From Volvox africanus (lineage: Eukaryota > Chlorophyta > Chlorophyceae > Chlamydomonadales > Volvocaceae), in the NCBI GenBank assembly GCA_030268105.1, contig BSDZ01000014.1:2066501-2130500 (forward strand): a DNA stretch of 64,000 nt, written 5' to 3'. Below the pieces are notes generated by a model. That model was given only the letters and a program-made list of their open reading frames with translations. It did no database searches and was not told the origin of the DNA. This document shows positions 12,801 to 24,859 of the stretch, piece by piece; within the stretch, counting starts at the first letter, position 1; each line of letters begins with the position of its first letter. The position numbers and the translations under genes are program-made.

Positions 12801-14288
12801 TGCACCTCACCGCAGCTCACTGTCTCGCACCCCTTACATGATCCCCTGGTGGTTGTCGTGCATGTACGACGTCCAGGAATGACACGGAAGCTGCAGGAAG
12901 TGGTCTGGATGTGGTCGGGGCGGGAGTGGCGGGTGGTGAGGGACTCCCTGGAGAGATGCCCCGGCCCTTGGACGAGACGGAGCGGACCCTCAGCCTTCAG
13001 GTGGGTCAGGCAGCCGGGTCGGGAAGGAAGTGCACAGAGAGGGGGGGATGCATAACCTTGCCGTACATGCGAAAGATGTCAGTGGCTGTGAATGCTTGCA
13101 TTCGAGGCCGGAATGCTGATGTCGTACTACCGGCAGAGCCAGTGACCCCCGGGTCGCTCCGTAACAGTAGAATCTGGCCGTATGCCCCCGACGACATGGT
13201 TGTACGGCAGATCTTCCTCAAGGCCGCCGACCTGGGTCACTTGGGGGAGGAGCTCGGAGTGCATCAGAGGTCGGTGGGTTGGGGAAAAGGCGGAGTTGGG
13301 GAGATGGGGAGATGGGAGGGTGTGGGGAAAAGGCGGAGTTGGGGAGATGGGGAGATGGGAGGGTGTAGGGAAAAGGCGGAGTTGGGGAGATGGGGAGATG
13401 GATGTGTGTGGGGAAAGGCGGAGTTGGGGAGATGGGGGGATGGGAGGGTATGGGAAAAGGCGGAGTTGGGGAGATGGGGAGATGGGAGGGTGTGGAGAAG
13501 GGGAATCCACAAGGTTACTTCAGAATGAAGGTTTCAAGAAACCCCTCTCGTAAAACACCAGTTCCTAAACACGGGCTTCCGTACCCGGTGGGAAACGGAA
13601 TGGCTCTTCCGGGGCCCCCTGGACCGCTTCCAATCGAATGTGCAAAGAGCTTCTCTCTGTGCTGCTTGTCCCATCCCGTACCCTGCTCTCTCTCTCCCAC
13701 CTTCCCCTTCCCCTCTCTCCACCCACCTCCCAATACACATACGCACACGCACACGCACACGCACACGCAGGTGGGTTCGTTCTTTGGAGGAGGAGTTCTT
13801 CCTGCAGGGCGACCGGGAGCAGCAGCTTGGGTTTCCCATCAGTCCACTGTTTGACCGGTCAAAGCAGGGGGTCAGCAAGAGCCAGGTAAGGGAAGGGAGG
13901 GGAAGGGAGGGGAAGGCAGGAGAAGGCAGAAGAAGGCAGGGGAAGGGAGGGGAAGGGAGGAGAAGGGAGGGGTGTTTGGATCCGCTCCATTTGGATCTCA
14001 GGACGGGATGCGTCTCAAGGCACATGTAAGGTTGGTACGGCAGTGCATGCTGACGTCCTTGGCAGCAAATGCTGCCACTTAACTCTCCCAGTCAACGCTG
14101 CCCCCTTATCCCTGTGTGTTGGTGTTCAGGTTGGCTTCTACGACTTCATCGCTCTGCCGCTGGCTCACTCGCTGGCCTCAGCCTTCCCTGGAGCCAAGCC
14201 CCTGCTGGCCTGCTTCGTGGACAACTACGAACACTGGAGGGCGGCGGAGAGGGCGGCTGTAGCGGCGGCGGCGGCGGCGGCGCAGTAA
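7372..14288 (+). CDS. 3',5'-cyclic nucleotide phosphodiesterase, right copy (complete)
   Basis: Exons: 7372-7468, 7589-7726, 8596-8714, 9000-9054, 9593-9753, 10091-10543, 10964-11035, 11177-11265, 11563-11722, 11923-12120, 12538-12689, 12877-13000, 13211-13269, 13771-13885, 14130-14288. All 14 junctions are in phase; product about 716 aa. Residues from about 342 onward form a full PDEase I domain: HNSTHAADV (about 410-418), HDHGHPG (451-457), YNDRSPLENHH, ATDM (521-524), LKAADLGH (D613) and EEFFLQGDRE. The metal-binding His and Asp residues are all present. No membrane segment is visible. The N-terminal part has no recognised domain; residues 137-175 form a helical element shared with the left copy, followed by a Gly/Ala/Ser linker. 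The start ATG at 7372 is in frame with the second-exon sequence; an extra upstream exon (7005-7070) also fits in phase, so the true start is uncertain. Soluble cAMP/cGMP PDE is the likely role. No TGTAA was seen within 1.4 kb after the stop. Confidence 0.88.
9772..9872. repeat. (GT)n-(GA)n dinucleotide tract
   Basis: GT repeats running directly into GA repeats, inside the 9754-10090 intron of the right PDE gene. Confidence 0.9.
11151..12258. repeat. Right arm of inverted duplication (pairs with 1-1108)
   Basis: Inverted near-identical partner of the first 1.1 kb of the window, covering three catalytic exons of the right-hand PDE gene (11177-11265, 11563-11722, 11923-12120) plus their introns and the purine-rich start of the next intron. 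It begins in a short CA repeat, opposite the GT repeat that ends the left arm. Confidence 0.9.
13274..13498. repeat. 42-bp purine-rich minisatellite in PDE intron
   Basis: Five tandem copies of a unit of about 42 bp containing AAAAGGCGGAGTTGGGGAGA, with small differences between copies. It fills the first half of the 13270-13770 intron and explains the repetitive open frames there. Confidence 0.93.
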
Positions 14289-17092
14289 ATCGCTGCTGTT
14301 GCTGCGGCAGCAGCAGGGCCGCCAACACTGACATCAACGTCAGTACTGGAACAGGAGGATTACGACCATAGGCGTAGCAGCTACTGCCAGTTCGGCGCTC
14401 ACTCAGGTTGCGGAGCCGGCACGGCAGTAGCTGAAGATTATGGATGTTTACGATAGCGGCAGTTGGCTACAGCTCTGGCTATGGCTTTCATGAATAGAAA
14501 GCGTCACGGTTTGGGTTTGGAACCTGGATCCTGAAACCTAAATCCCGAATACTGGATTCTGGGTTCGACTTTTCAAATTCGGATTGTGGACGAACACTGA
14601 CAGAAACTCACTCTTCATCATCACATCCAAATCTTTCTGCCGGAAGGCAAAGCAAGTGAGGCACGGGTATGCGCCGCCAGTAAGACATTCCTCGACACGC
14701 TTTGCGGAGGATGGCGAAATTCCGTCAGCAGGTGGCTTTGACGTGGCAGCGGCATGGTGCTATGGCTGGGGTTTGATTAGCCGGTCCGTTCTGGTTTCGT
14801 GTACTAGAACCAATAAGGCTCGGCGTTTGCGGCAGCTAACACACCCGACTGTCCTAGAGAGTGTCGTACCTAACTCCACGTCATGGTCGCATCGTGTGTC
14901 CATATCGCAAGTCATGTCGCCAATCAATCAATCTGAATCATCATAAAGACATCATTTACCCGTTAAGACGTCATGGAGCTTCGTGTACCGCTTGGATGTT
15001 GGAGTGGAGGTCGTTTGGCTGTACCCCGTACCCTGCACAGCCCGTTGTCGTGCCGAACATGTTGTGCGGCAATCTAAATCTTGCCAGGCACCTAACTTAT
15101 TATACGGAAGTTGGTTAGATTATCTTATATCGTAGTACTATTAATAATTTCTTGAGATGGGTGTCACGACACTATGTGATCGGTTCCTGGCTCTTGATTG
15201 CCGCGTTGTTCCGCTTATGTGTCGTATCGTGACACGGTTTTCGTGATCTGGATTCTTAGATGGGTTTGCATCATTTTTAGGATGACGTTCAAGATTTGGA
15301 CCATCGGCTTGTGTTGTATGTTGCAACTTGCCATACATGCGTCAGCTCGTGGTTTGTGGATTGTCGTCGCGCTCCGTTGCGCTCCCATGAAAGGAGAGAT
15401 TAATACGAATTTGGTACGGGATGGTTTTTTTTCATCTTACGCTGAAAGATTGCGTACCTGCTTTTTCGCATCGCCAATAACATGACCATGAAAAAGGTTT
15501 AGGTAGAGCTAGAGAAGAGCCGTAAGAAAAATATATTTATGAGGACGCATCGCTGAAGGATGGATCGAAAGGTCGCCTTTTATTTTTGCAAAGACACATC
15601 TCCTGCCTTGAAACCTCATGTCAACCATCTTTCCTGAGACCTACCTGCGTAGTGTCATGTCGTCTGGACGTAAACTTCTATATTTTTGTTTATACAGGAA
15701 GGAGAAATGCAATCTGTAACCTTTTTCCATTTTCTTTAGGTTGTTTTATCGTGTTTCCATACGGCCGTACACCGCATCGCCATCCTGAAGCTGCGTGCGA
15801 TACTAACCACTCCACCACACTCGAGTTGAATTTTCCTGAGAGATCTGACCATTGTCGTGTATGGTTTATGCTTGGTGAGTTGGGTAACACAGGGTAGGTG
15901 CAATAGCGCATGATGCCCGGGTGCGAGTTACCCCGTTACAGGTTGCTGGGTGGCGGCTTGCTTGGTTACTATGAGGAAGTGGCCCGGTTGCTGGTAATTG
16001 TCTACTGCGCAAATGGGAAGGGGATCTGCGTGGCGCTCTCTTTCTTTGTTCATACGGGCAACACGCATTTCAGGTGCACTAGCTCACACGCACGCATGTA
16101 TGGATAAATGATGCCTGCCTAAATAAACCCCAAATTGTATGCCAAACTTAATGGCGGTTCAGGACACACTGCCGCCAGAAGCGCGCTAGGGGAATTGAAT
16201 TGTGCATGGACAGGTGATGATGCTTAAGGTTGGTCCACGTAACTATGCTGACGACACCCTACATATCCCAGTTACTAAATGATACAAGTTATTGCATGGA
16301 TTTTGGAACGCAGTCATTAAGCAGTTACAAGCCTATGTTCTACAGAGCAAGTTATTACCGATTTCTTACGCAATTGCAATTTCAGGATTCGCACATATTC
16401 CGTCTTCCAACCCCTCATCCCCTCCCGGGAACGCTTAACCCTGGGAACCGAATCCAAGCAATCAAAGACTAATACGAGGCCACAAAAGCAAACATCAGTT
16501 CTCATAAGGTAAAACAATTGTGCTATATAATCGAAACATAGGAAATGAACTTTTAGCTGCATCACATAGCCAGAAGAAATGCCCAAATCATATTAGGTCA
16601 CAGGGAACCCGGACATGACATGCTAACCAAGAATCTTTATGGAAACAAAGTGAATTGGACGAGTATTCTATTATTTTGTAAAAATTATGTTATCATTTCA
16701 TGCGGCTTGCTCAGCTTATGTTGAAATCCGTTATTACGATTTATCAGTTGGGATTGTTTGGCCACTAATTTGCTTCTTCACTTATGGATTATGTCCATAA
16801 GTTATCGTCACATTTCTTCCAGGCGCCGTCCTTTCACACTGTCTCTCAAACAGTACGGCGGTATATTGACCAAAGTGACAAACTCCGCTCAGCTACAAAT
16901 GTTACCTTATTAATTATCTAAATTTTTTCATCAAGTAAATTTCAATAAGAATTCTAAGTTATTCCCAAGACAATTTCATCATTTTTCATAAGTCTATAAC
17001 GACGAGACTAGGCACGTCTATTACAGATTCAGCCTACTTATTATTACGAAAACAAAGGAAATAATTACTTATGCAAACAATTTCCAGAACTC
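14289..17092. other. Intergenic region after right PDE gene
   Basis: 2.8 kb, moderately AT-rich, especially 16600-17090. No phased exons, no long ORF with coding character and no TGTAA shortly after the PDE stop. A tRNA-like A-box sequence is present on the minus strand near 15790-15830, but no tRNA fold is evident. Confidence 0.5.
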
Positions 17093-18097
17093 ATGCAATT
17101 CTTAAGGAGATTGCGCAATGCCAGTACGGCAGCCCCAGCTATGGAGGACGGCCCGCAACCGTCAGCGGCTGCGGAGGACGGCGACGGCAACAACATAACT
17201 ACCACAAGTTTGCCCGTCGTTAATACTGTCGACAACAAAGACCCAAGCACGGATGATACTAGCGGGCAGGACCAAGGCACGCGCACTACGCCATCGTCGT
17301 TTGGGGGTCAGCCACCTCCGCCCTCCATCCACGCCAATGCAACCTCCTCTGAGCCGGACCCTGTAGCTGCCAGTGATGTTGCCGGTGATGCTGATGTTGG
17401 TGGTGCCCAAACTCTCTCTGTGGAGTCCCAGGGACCGTCGTCGACGACAGTTCCGCCAGCTCCTGCAAGGTCTTCATCAGCCATTACCGCAGCTTCAACG
17501 CCCGTCCTAGCCCCCAGAACACAACAAACCACATCTTATCTTCAAGATCCGCAAAACCCAAATCAACCAAGCGTCGTAAAGCCCTCGGTGGTGGTCAAGT
17601 CAATGACGGTGACGAACGAGCCGAACCGCACTGACCCAAGGGCCCAGCAAGCAAGTGGCGATCTGGGTCACGGAGACCGGTCCGAGCCGCGTATCACCAC
17701 TGCCGCCACCGTATCTAATCAGAATACGCCGTCGCCGCCACTATCCACGATCGCTGACGCCACTGATCCATCGGTCGCATCAGGCGGCAACCGCCAGACG
17801 GCAGCGGTTGCCAAGCCTGTTGCGAAGTCCACAGCGGCTGTTGCCGCCGACGCGGTGGAGCCAGTGGCAGCGTTGGTGGCGTCCTCACCTCGTTTCCTCC
17901 ATCGGCAGTTGAAGGAAGGCGGGTTTTTTGAATCGCTTGCTTCTGCTTCTGCTGCCTCTGCTCCTGCTCCTGCTGCTTCTCCTGCCTCTGCTTGGGATGC
18001 ATTATACGAACAGTCTCTATCAGCCCCATCCCCAAAAACAATACAGATGGGACTCGTGGAAATTAAAACTTTTAAATTATGCAAAAGAGCTGTCTAA
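17093..18097 (+). CDS. Ala/Ser/Thr/Pro-rich low-complexity protein (hypothetical)
   Basis: A single 334-codon open frame with GC-rich codons. It begins M-Q-F-L-R-R-L-R and is followed by disordered A/S/T/P/V-rich sequence with no recognised domain. Towards the end, the alternative frame reads as a plausible basic helix (QYRWDSWKLKLLNYAKEL, about 18037-18090). An intron ending at the AG at about 18012, or a frameshift, may therefore give a different C-terminus. A TGTAA lies 109 bp after the stop. It could instead be a 5' exon of the large gene that starts downstream, but I found no convincing phase-1 donor to join them. The function is unknown. Confidence 0.45.
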   Translation: MQFLRRLRNASTAAPAMEDGPQPSAAAEDGDGNNITTTSLPVVNTVDNKDPSTDDTSGQDQGTRTTPSSFGGQPPPPSIHANATSSEPDPVAASDVAGDADVGGAQTLSVESQGPSSTTVPPAPARSSSAITAASTPVLAPRTQQTTSYLQDPQNPNQPSVVKPSVVVKSMTVTNEPNRTDPRAQQASGDLGHGDRSEPRITTAATVSNQNTPSPPLSTIADATDPSVASGGNRQTAAVAKPVAKSTAAVAADAVEPVAALVASSPRFLHRQLKEGGFFESLASASAASAPAPAASPASAWDALYEQSLSAPSPKTIQMGLVEIKTFKLCKRAV

Positions 18098-18205
18098 AAG
18101 AAATATGACAGCAGCGATTTGAGCGTAAGGGGATTGCTCGGCGCACACGGAATTGCTCCGGATTAGTTTATCCGTTAGCGTAATGGTTTCGGAGGAAACA
18201 CGTCA

Positions 18206-18210
18206 TGTAA
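18206..18210 (+). terminator. TGTAA poly(A) signal candidate
   Basis: The volvocine-type polyadenylation motif, 109 bp after the stop of the 334-codon ORF and just before a TATAAG element at about 18239. It supports a gene boundary here. Confidence 0.35.
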
Positions 18211-18419
18211 CGAAGCCATGACGTCGAATTACACGAGTATAAGGGCTTCATGGGATCGACCACCTGCTCCGGTTTGGCTGCTGAAAGAACTGCCACTGCC
18301 ACAGCCACAACACCAACACCAACACACCCACGGACTCACCCACCGTGATTAAGTGATCACCGTTCATCACTCATACCTCTCCCAACCCAAATCCACACCC
18401 AAACCCCGACGTCGTTTAG

Positions 18420-20043
18420 AGCGGCTACAAGCTCTGGCCGAAGCACACAAAGAGAAGCTGCGGCGGCTGGCAGCGGAGCGGCATCAGATCGCGCAACAGC
18501 AGTCCTTGTACGGCGCCTCAGGACCGATGACGGCGGCCGCCGTCGCGGCGGCAGCAGGGCACGGCCCTCCGCCGTTATGGCGGCCCGCTAGCGACGAGGA
18601 TGGCAGGGAGGTGCGGGCTTCAGCGCGACAGCAAATGATAGAGCAGCTGCAGGTCGGTTTTAGTAGGGGGATGCGTCGGGCGACCCACATCAGATCAGAT
18701 CAGATCAGATCAGATCAAAATGGGAACTAGGTAGGGCAAAAGCCACCGCCATGGGCAACGTAAGCAACGTAAGCTAGACGCAATACTAATGCCGTACCAA
18801 TACATCGATCGCCACACAATGAATTCCTGTTCTCTGACAAGATGGCGCCTAAATACTCCGTAGTGTCGTACGCATATTACATGTCGTACATACACACCTT
18901 TCCAAGACTTGTGCCATTCCCCGCGGCTGAGTGTTCAAAGCACACTTGACGTCCCCCGCAGACGGAGCAGGTGGCGGCACTGGCGGCTCTGAAAGCACTT
19001 AAAAAGGTACGTTGGGATCCATTTAAGATCCAAGATTCAAATCCAAAATTGGAATCCAGGAAGATCCGAAATTGCAGTCACTTGGAACCCAAGTTCGGAC
19101 CTCATGTACATTCAAGATTCGGATCCACTGATAAGAACTACGGTCCATTTCCTGAATCCAAACTATTGATGCTCTCCGTTGATCAGGGCAAGACGCTGGA
19201 TGAGGCACGACGAATCGGTAACATGCAGTACGAGAAGCAGTATCAGCAGCAGCAGCAGCAGCGGGACCAAGCTAACGTGGCCAAGAAGGCTTCCTGGAGG
19301 CGGGATGCGACCAAATCGCATCAGCTCACGGCGGCTGCAAAGCCTGCGATAGCAGCGGCGGCAACGGCGGCAACGGCGGCGGCGGCGGCGGCTGTGCCTC
19401 CAGCGCTTCTGACTGGAGCTGGGCTTCCTCGGGTACGAGAAGGATCCTGCTCTGTGGCCGTGTCTGTGTATTTGACTTATCACCCCCTCTCCAATTAGAT
19501 AAAGATTTCTCTCTCTCTCTCTGTCTCTCTTTCTTTCTCTCTCTCTCTCCCCCCATATATATCCTGTCCCTGTCCCGTTCCTGGCCCACTTCACTGACCC
19601 CCTCCCCCCTTTCCGCCCGACACCCACCCTCCTGCCTCCAGTCCTCCAGCGTCCTCCTGAGACTTAGAGAGAGGGAAAGAGAGGAGGAGGAAGCGGCGAA
19701 CGCGGGCGAACGCCGGGACCCATCTCGTCGCGTGCCAGCTGGTCATGGTGGGGGGGGCGGGGGTGGCGGCGGCGGCGGCAGCAATACTGACCTCGGACCA
19801 CCGACACCGACCCGTGGGTCATCACCCACCATTCAAGGGTAAGTGGCCCAAGGGAGAGGCCGCTTGCAACTGCCAAATTATTTGAATGTAGGCTTCAACC
19901 ATCATGCTATATTATAATGTTTATTCATTTATCATTATCAAATTACATTTGCCGTTTGGCCATTGAGTTTTCTTCTCTGCACTAACAGCCACCCCAATCC
20001 CCAATCATAACCCCTCGACCTCTCGTGACGTCATTGGTATGTA

Positions 20044-20122
<79 letters not shown>

Positions 20123-23100
20123 GTGCGTTTGGCTGGGGCGCCTGTCAACACCGGTTGGCAGGCGTGGACTCGTGGATCGGCGAAGGGCTGAGTCCCTTGA
20201 TCGTGGAGTCAGGCTCGGTGGCATTGGCGGCAGCACCGGTTGGCCGAACACGTCCCCGTCTCTCACTTCAGCATTGTCGTACTCATCGATGTCGTCATCA
20301 CCATCGGGCCTACGAAGCAACGCATTACGGTTAGCAAGAAGGGAAGAAGATGACCTGGAGTCAGGCCGTGGTGAATTACAGACAGCCAGGGGTACAGGAG
20401 CAGCAGGGGGACCCGAGGCACAAGTCTGTGAGCCGCCGACTACTGCAAGGCCGTTGCAGCCCGCAAACGACCAACAAATACAACGGCCGCCAACGGTTGA
20501 TCAACTGCCGCCATCGTACATCGAGGAGCTTAAGGAGCAAGTCAAGGTACGGAGTTATGCCACCGATGTAGTTACGGGAGATGTTTATCATGCATCACGA
20601 AATGGTATACCGTACACGTGTACGGCATGCGGATATCTATGTGACGTACTAGTTAAACTAGTACATTTTTGAAAAATGCGACATTAAAAAATTAAAATTT
20701 TTAAATTAAAATTTTTAGAATGCGATTTCAGAATGAAATTGTGCGTCCTGTCCCTCCTGTCCTGCATCATATAAGGCCCTCCAAGTTGTGGTAGAGCAGC
20801 ACATCACCACACAGCAGCAGCGGCAGCACCAACCGCAACAGCTGGCACAAGATCAGCAAAATCAACAAAGTCAACAACAGCTGCATGATCAGGATCAGGC
20901 TTATCGCCAGCTGCAGCAGCAGCAGCTACTGCCAGGTTACGCTGTTGCTGGACAGATGCCGCCGCCGTTCTGGCCCATGCCCATGTATGCCATGCCACCG
21001 CCGCCGCCGCCACAACAGCAACAGCCGGCACCGCCGCCACCGCCACCGCCGCCGCCACCACCCAAACCCGTGGATCCGATCCTCGCCGGTACGGCATGGA
21101 CACACGGATTCATACACATACACATACACATACACACATACCGACGTGGTCCAACTCCATTTTCGTCAGCCTTATTCCCGATAAATTCACCCTCCTCCCC
21201 CTCCTTCCCCTCCTCCCCCTCCTTCCCCTCCTCCTCCTCCTCCTCCCCCTCCTCCTCCCCCTCCTCCTCCTCCTCCTCCTCCTCCTCCTGAACATCTTGC
21301 CCTACGCCCCACTTTTGTTCCTTCCTTCCAAACGCGCACCTCATCGCCCCCTCCCACCTCACAGGACTGCCTCCCGAAGTCGCAGCCGACCCTGACCTGC
21401 GCGCCGCCCACAACCGCCACACCCGGGATATGGCCCTGCTGCGAATGGAGATCGATAGGGCACGTACAGCAGCTGAGCTGGAGCAGATCCGTGCCGTACT
21501 GCAGCAGATCCGCGGCACAAGTACGAGTAGGCGTGTATGTGTTTTACTAGAGGTGGTTTTTTGGGGGGGAGGGGGCCATAAATCGCCCTTCATTACGAGG
21601 GAGATTCGCCGTGCTCCCTGGTCGTTTAGCGTTTCCTACTCAAATTTTAATTGTGCCGTACGTTGTCATTTTCGTCAATGCCGTTGTTTAGGAATATGCC
21701 GTACCCATAAATGTAAATGTATGTATATGCTGCCTCTGCTCAAAATTCTCATGACGTGTGACTTGCGGCGTACCTGTGGCGTCAGGTGAGTCGACGCCAT
21801 CGCAGAAACACCAACAGGACCCGCAGCAGCAACAAGAGCAGCAGCAGCAGGACGAACTCAAACAGCAGCAAGCAGCAGAAGCCGCGGCAGCTGCGGCAGC
21901 TGCGGCGGCGAGTGCAGGTTTCGGAGCCCCTCCTCCCTTCCCTCCGCCTGAGGAGGCGTGGCCCGAGCAGCCTTGGGCCCGGGCTGGTGGCGGCGAACGA
22001 GAGGGCATGCAGCTGGTGCCGGTGCGTGTTTCTGCGTGTCTGTCTGTTTGTGTTGTGAAACGTTGAGTTGCCGGTATGTGGGCCTTATGTGGGCCTAATT
22101 AAAGGGTTTAATTCTCATTTATATTACGGAAGTTTACAGAGTTCTACCTTATCGGCACAGCAGGTGGACGAATATACTCAGAGATAGCAATAATGCAGAA
22201 ATGTTAAGCCAATAAGCAGGTGAAGTAGGCTGGCGACGGAATGGACGCTAAGATGCAGCCAACAGATCCAGTCGGCATTTGGTCCATACCTTCCCAGGAT
22301 CCGGATCTTGGATTTTTACAGATCTCTAGATCCCCAAAACGGCACAACAGACCTCGCAACGCGCGCCGTAATCAGCTCAAATTCTCTGGCCCACGTGTGG
22401 GAGTGTGTTTTATACTTGTACGACAGGGTGGCGAAGTGGCGCTTGACCGGGAGGAGGGGAATTCCACTTTGGGCGAGGGTCTGCCGTACACGAATCAAGA
22501 GGATCTCTCGGAGGTGATGATCCGAAACTCCCCGCCACCACCGATGTCGCGACTCGGCTTCATGCCGGAATCGCACGTGCTAGAGGTACGGCAGTGTACT
22601 ACAGGACTAGATGCATGCTGTACAATATATATATGGCAGGACAGTGGACCGTGTGAAACTCACGGGTTATAAGCTTTCAACTCCTCCCGTGCATTCCTAT
22701 GTGCACAGGTGCGTCTTTTCATGGCGGGACCCTTCCACAAGCGGGGGACGTATCGGGTACGTGCCGTATTGTACGACGGGTTTCAACCGATGGAAGCAGC
22801 GCCAGGTGAGATTTTCCCATTTTTGGTTAGCTAGTGTATTACATGCTGGACAAGATACGTCTACCTAAAAGCCCGGTAGTAGGGGATGGAGTGGAGTTGT
22901 CAGAATGTACGAACTGTGTTTTGTGGCTGCTGCTGTGTGCACGGTGTTTCCGCTACTTTGTATGTGGCCGCCCCTGTTGATGGTTCATCCCATCGTATCA
23001 AGTTGCCTCAATACAACGTATTTTTAACAATCAGGATTACAAATGTAAATTTTTGTGTGAAAATTACATTGATTATTAATTAACTTTTGTAGGATTGTGG

Positions 23101-24771
23101 AATTATAAATGAAATGATAAAATTTATGATGATAATTGTTCTTCAAATACTTAAGTTAACGAAATGCCAAACAGGTGTGATGGTGGGAGCATCGTCTCTG
23201 CATTATGAACCCACAAGCGAGGACGACATGGGTGGCGGAGGCAGAGGCGGCGGCGGAGGCGGCGGCGCCGGTGGCGGAGGAGGCGGAGGTGGAGGCGGAG
23301 GCGGCGGCGCCGCCAATTCGTACACCTCCCCTGGAGTTGCTCAGTACGTGCACTTTAGGGAGAGTCTCCGTCTGGTGGGGGTCCCGTTGCCGCCCACCGC
23401 GGTGCTTGTGTTCGAGCTGTACGTTGCCAAACAGGTACCTACTCAGAAGGTCTGAGGGGCAATGGGGCCGAGAGTCTTGAGAGAAGTTGAAGGTACATAC
23501 ATAATAACATTAATTTGATTATAATAAAAATATACTATTTTACAATTTTACATATTTATGATTGAAACAAACATACAAGTACTCAAGTCTCTTCCTTGAC
23601 TGCGATTTTCTGCAAAGACTCCGCCGTTACTCGGTAGAGCCCAAACAGGGCGATGATATATAAGGCTGATGGGACGGAGAGGGCAATTAAGGACGCGCCG
23701 ACACAATGGACGGACAGCCACAAAAGGCAGCCGTGAAAGGATTATTCCCATTTAAAAGGGGGGGGTACCTTTTAAGTTCAGCATATCTAAAGTTTACGCC
23801 GCTGCTTCACCTGCTCGTAAACCCCCCCAAAACACACACGCATAAATAAAAGGCTGTAGCAGGCATGCCAAGTCGCGAGGCGCTGGTGGCGTGGGCCTTC
23901 TGTCCCCTGATGATGCTGGGAGGCGGTATGCTGGCGGGCAAACAGACGCTGCCGCTGTTTCGTCAGCCCCTCATGATCGCGGCGCAGCGGAAGTACAGTT
24001 ACGAAAGCGCCTCACTGGATTTTGAAATCACAAAAAGGTGTGTTGTACCGGGTTGTACTTGATATTATCAATCGTTAGACTCTGTGATATTTAAAATTCA
24101 GTCGGTGAAATTGAAATCAATCTATTCTTAATTTTTGAGGCATTTGGGCGTTCTACATACGACGCTCTTTTAACGAAATGAAATGACAGATAGTGATGCA
24201 GTATAACCGGATAAAGGTTCACCAGATCACACCATATCCATTTGAACATGAGTTCGTACAACGCTGATACTGACGCAGAGATGGCAACCCAGGCGAAGTC
24301 GCTTCCGCCACATTAACCGATGCCGCCGCTGGCGGCGGCCCTGACGCCTCCGGACCCTCCGACGGCCGCGGCGGCGAAGGCTCCGTTTCCCGCCTGGAAG
24401 ACGTCCCTGGAGTGTCCGTGGACGCCTGGATGCGAGTGACACGCGGTGTCGTACCTTCGGATTCGTACACTCCAGGGGACGGATTCGTGATATGCCTGGA
24501 CGGGGCACGGTTCCTCCCCGCCAATGTGACCATCACGAAAGTGACGGTGTGTGGGTTTGAAGGGTGGGGTGAGGTGGGATGGGGGGCGAGATGGGGAAAG
24601 GGAGGGGAAGGGAAAAGGAGAGGGAAAGGGTTTGGGATACGTCATGATTCCAGGGGGCCTTACTACGGCAGGATGTACGAGCTGGCCGAGACAAGGGGCG
24701 TCAGGAAATGGGGAATCGAAACTGCATTAAATCGATTCTTTACCCCTTCACAGGGAGTAGGGAGGCGGAAG

Positions 24772-24859
<88 letters not shown>

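Noticed and set aside
14550..14580. GGTTCGAC sequence resembling a tRNA T-arm
   Set aside because: No matching acceptor, D or anticodon stems around it.
20937..21593. 218-aa minus-strand ORF with poly-Glu and poly-Gly
   Set aside because: Shadow of poly-Pro exon and of the pyrimidine-rich intron 21089-21364.
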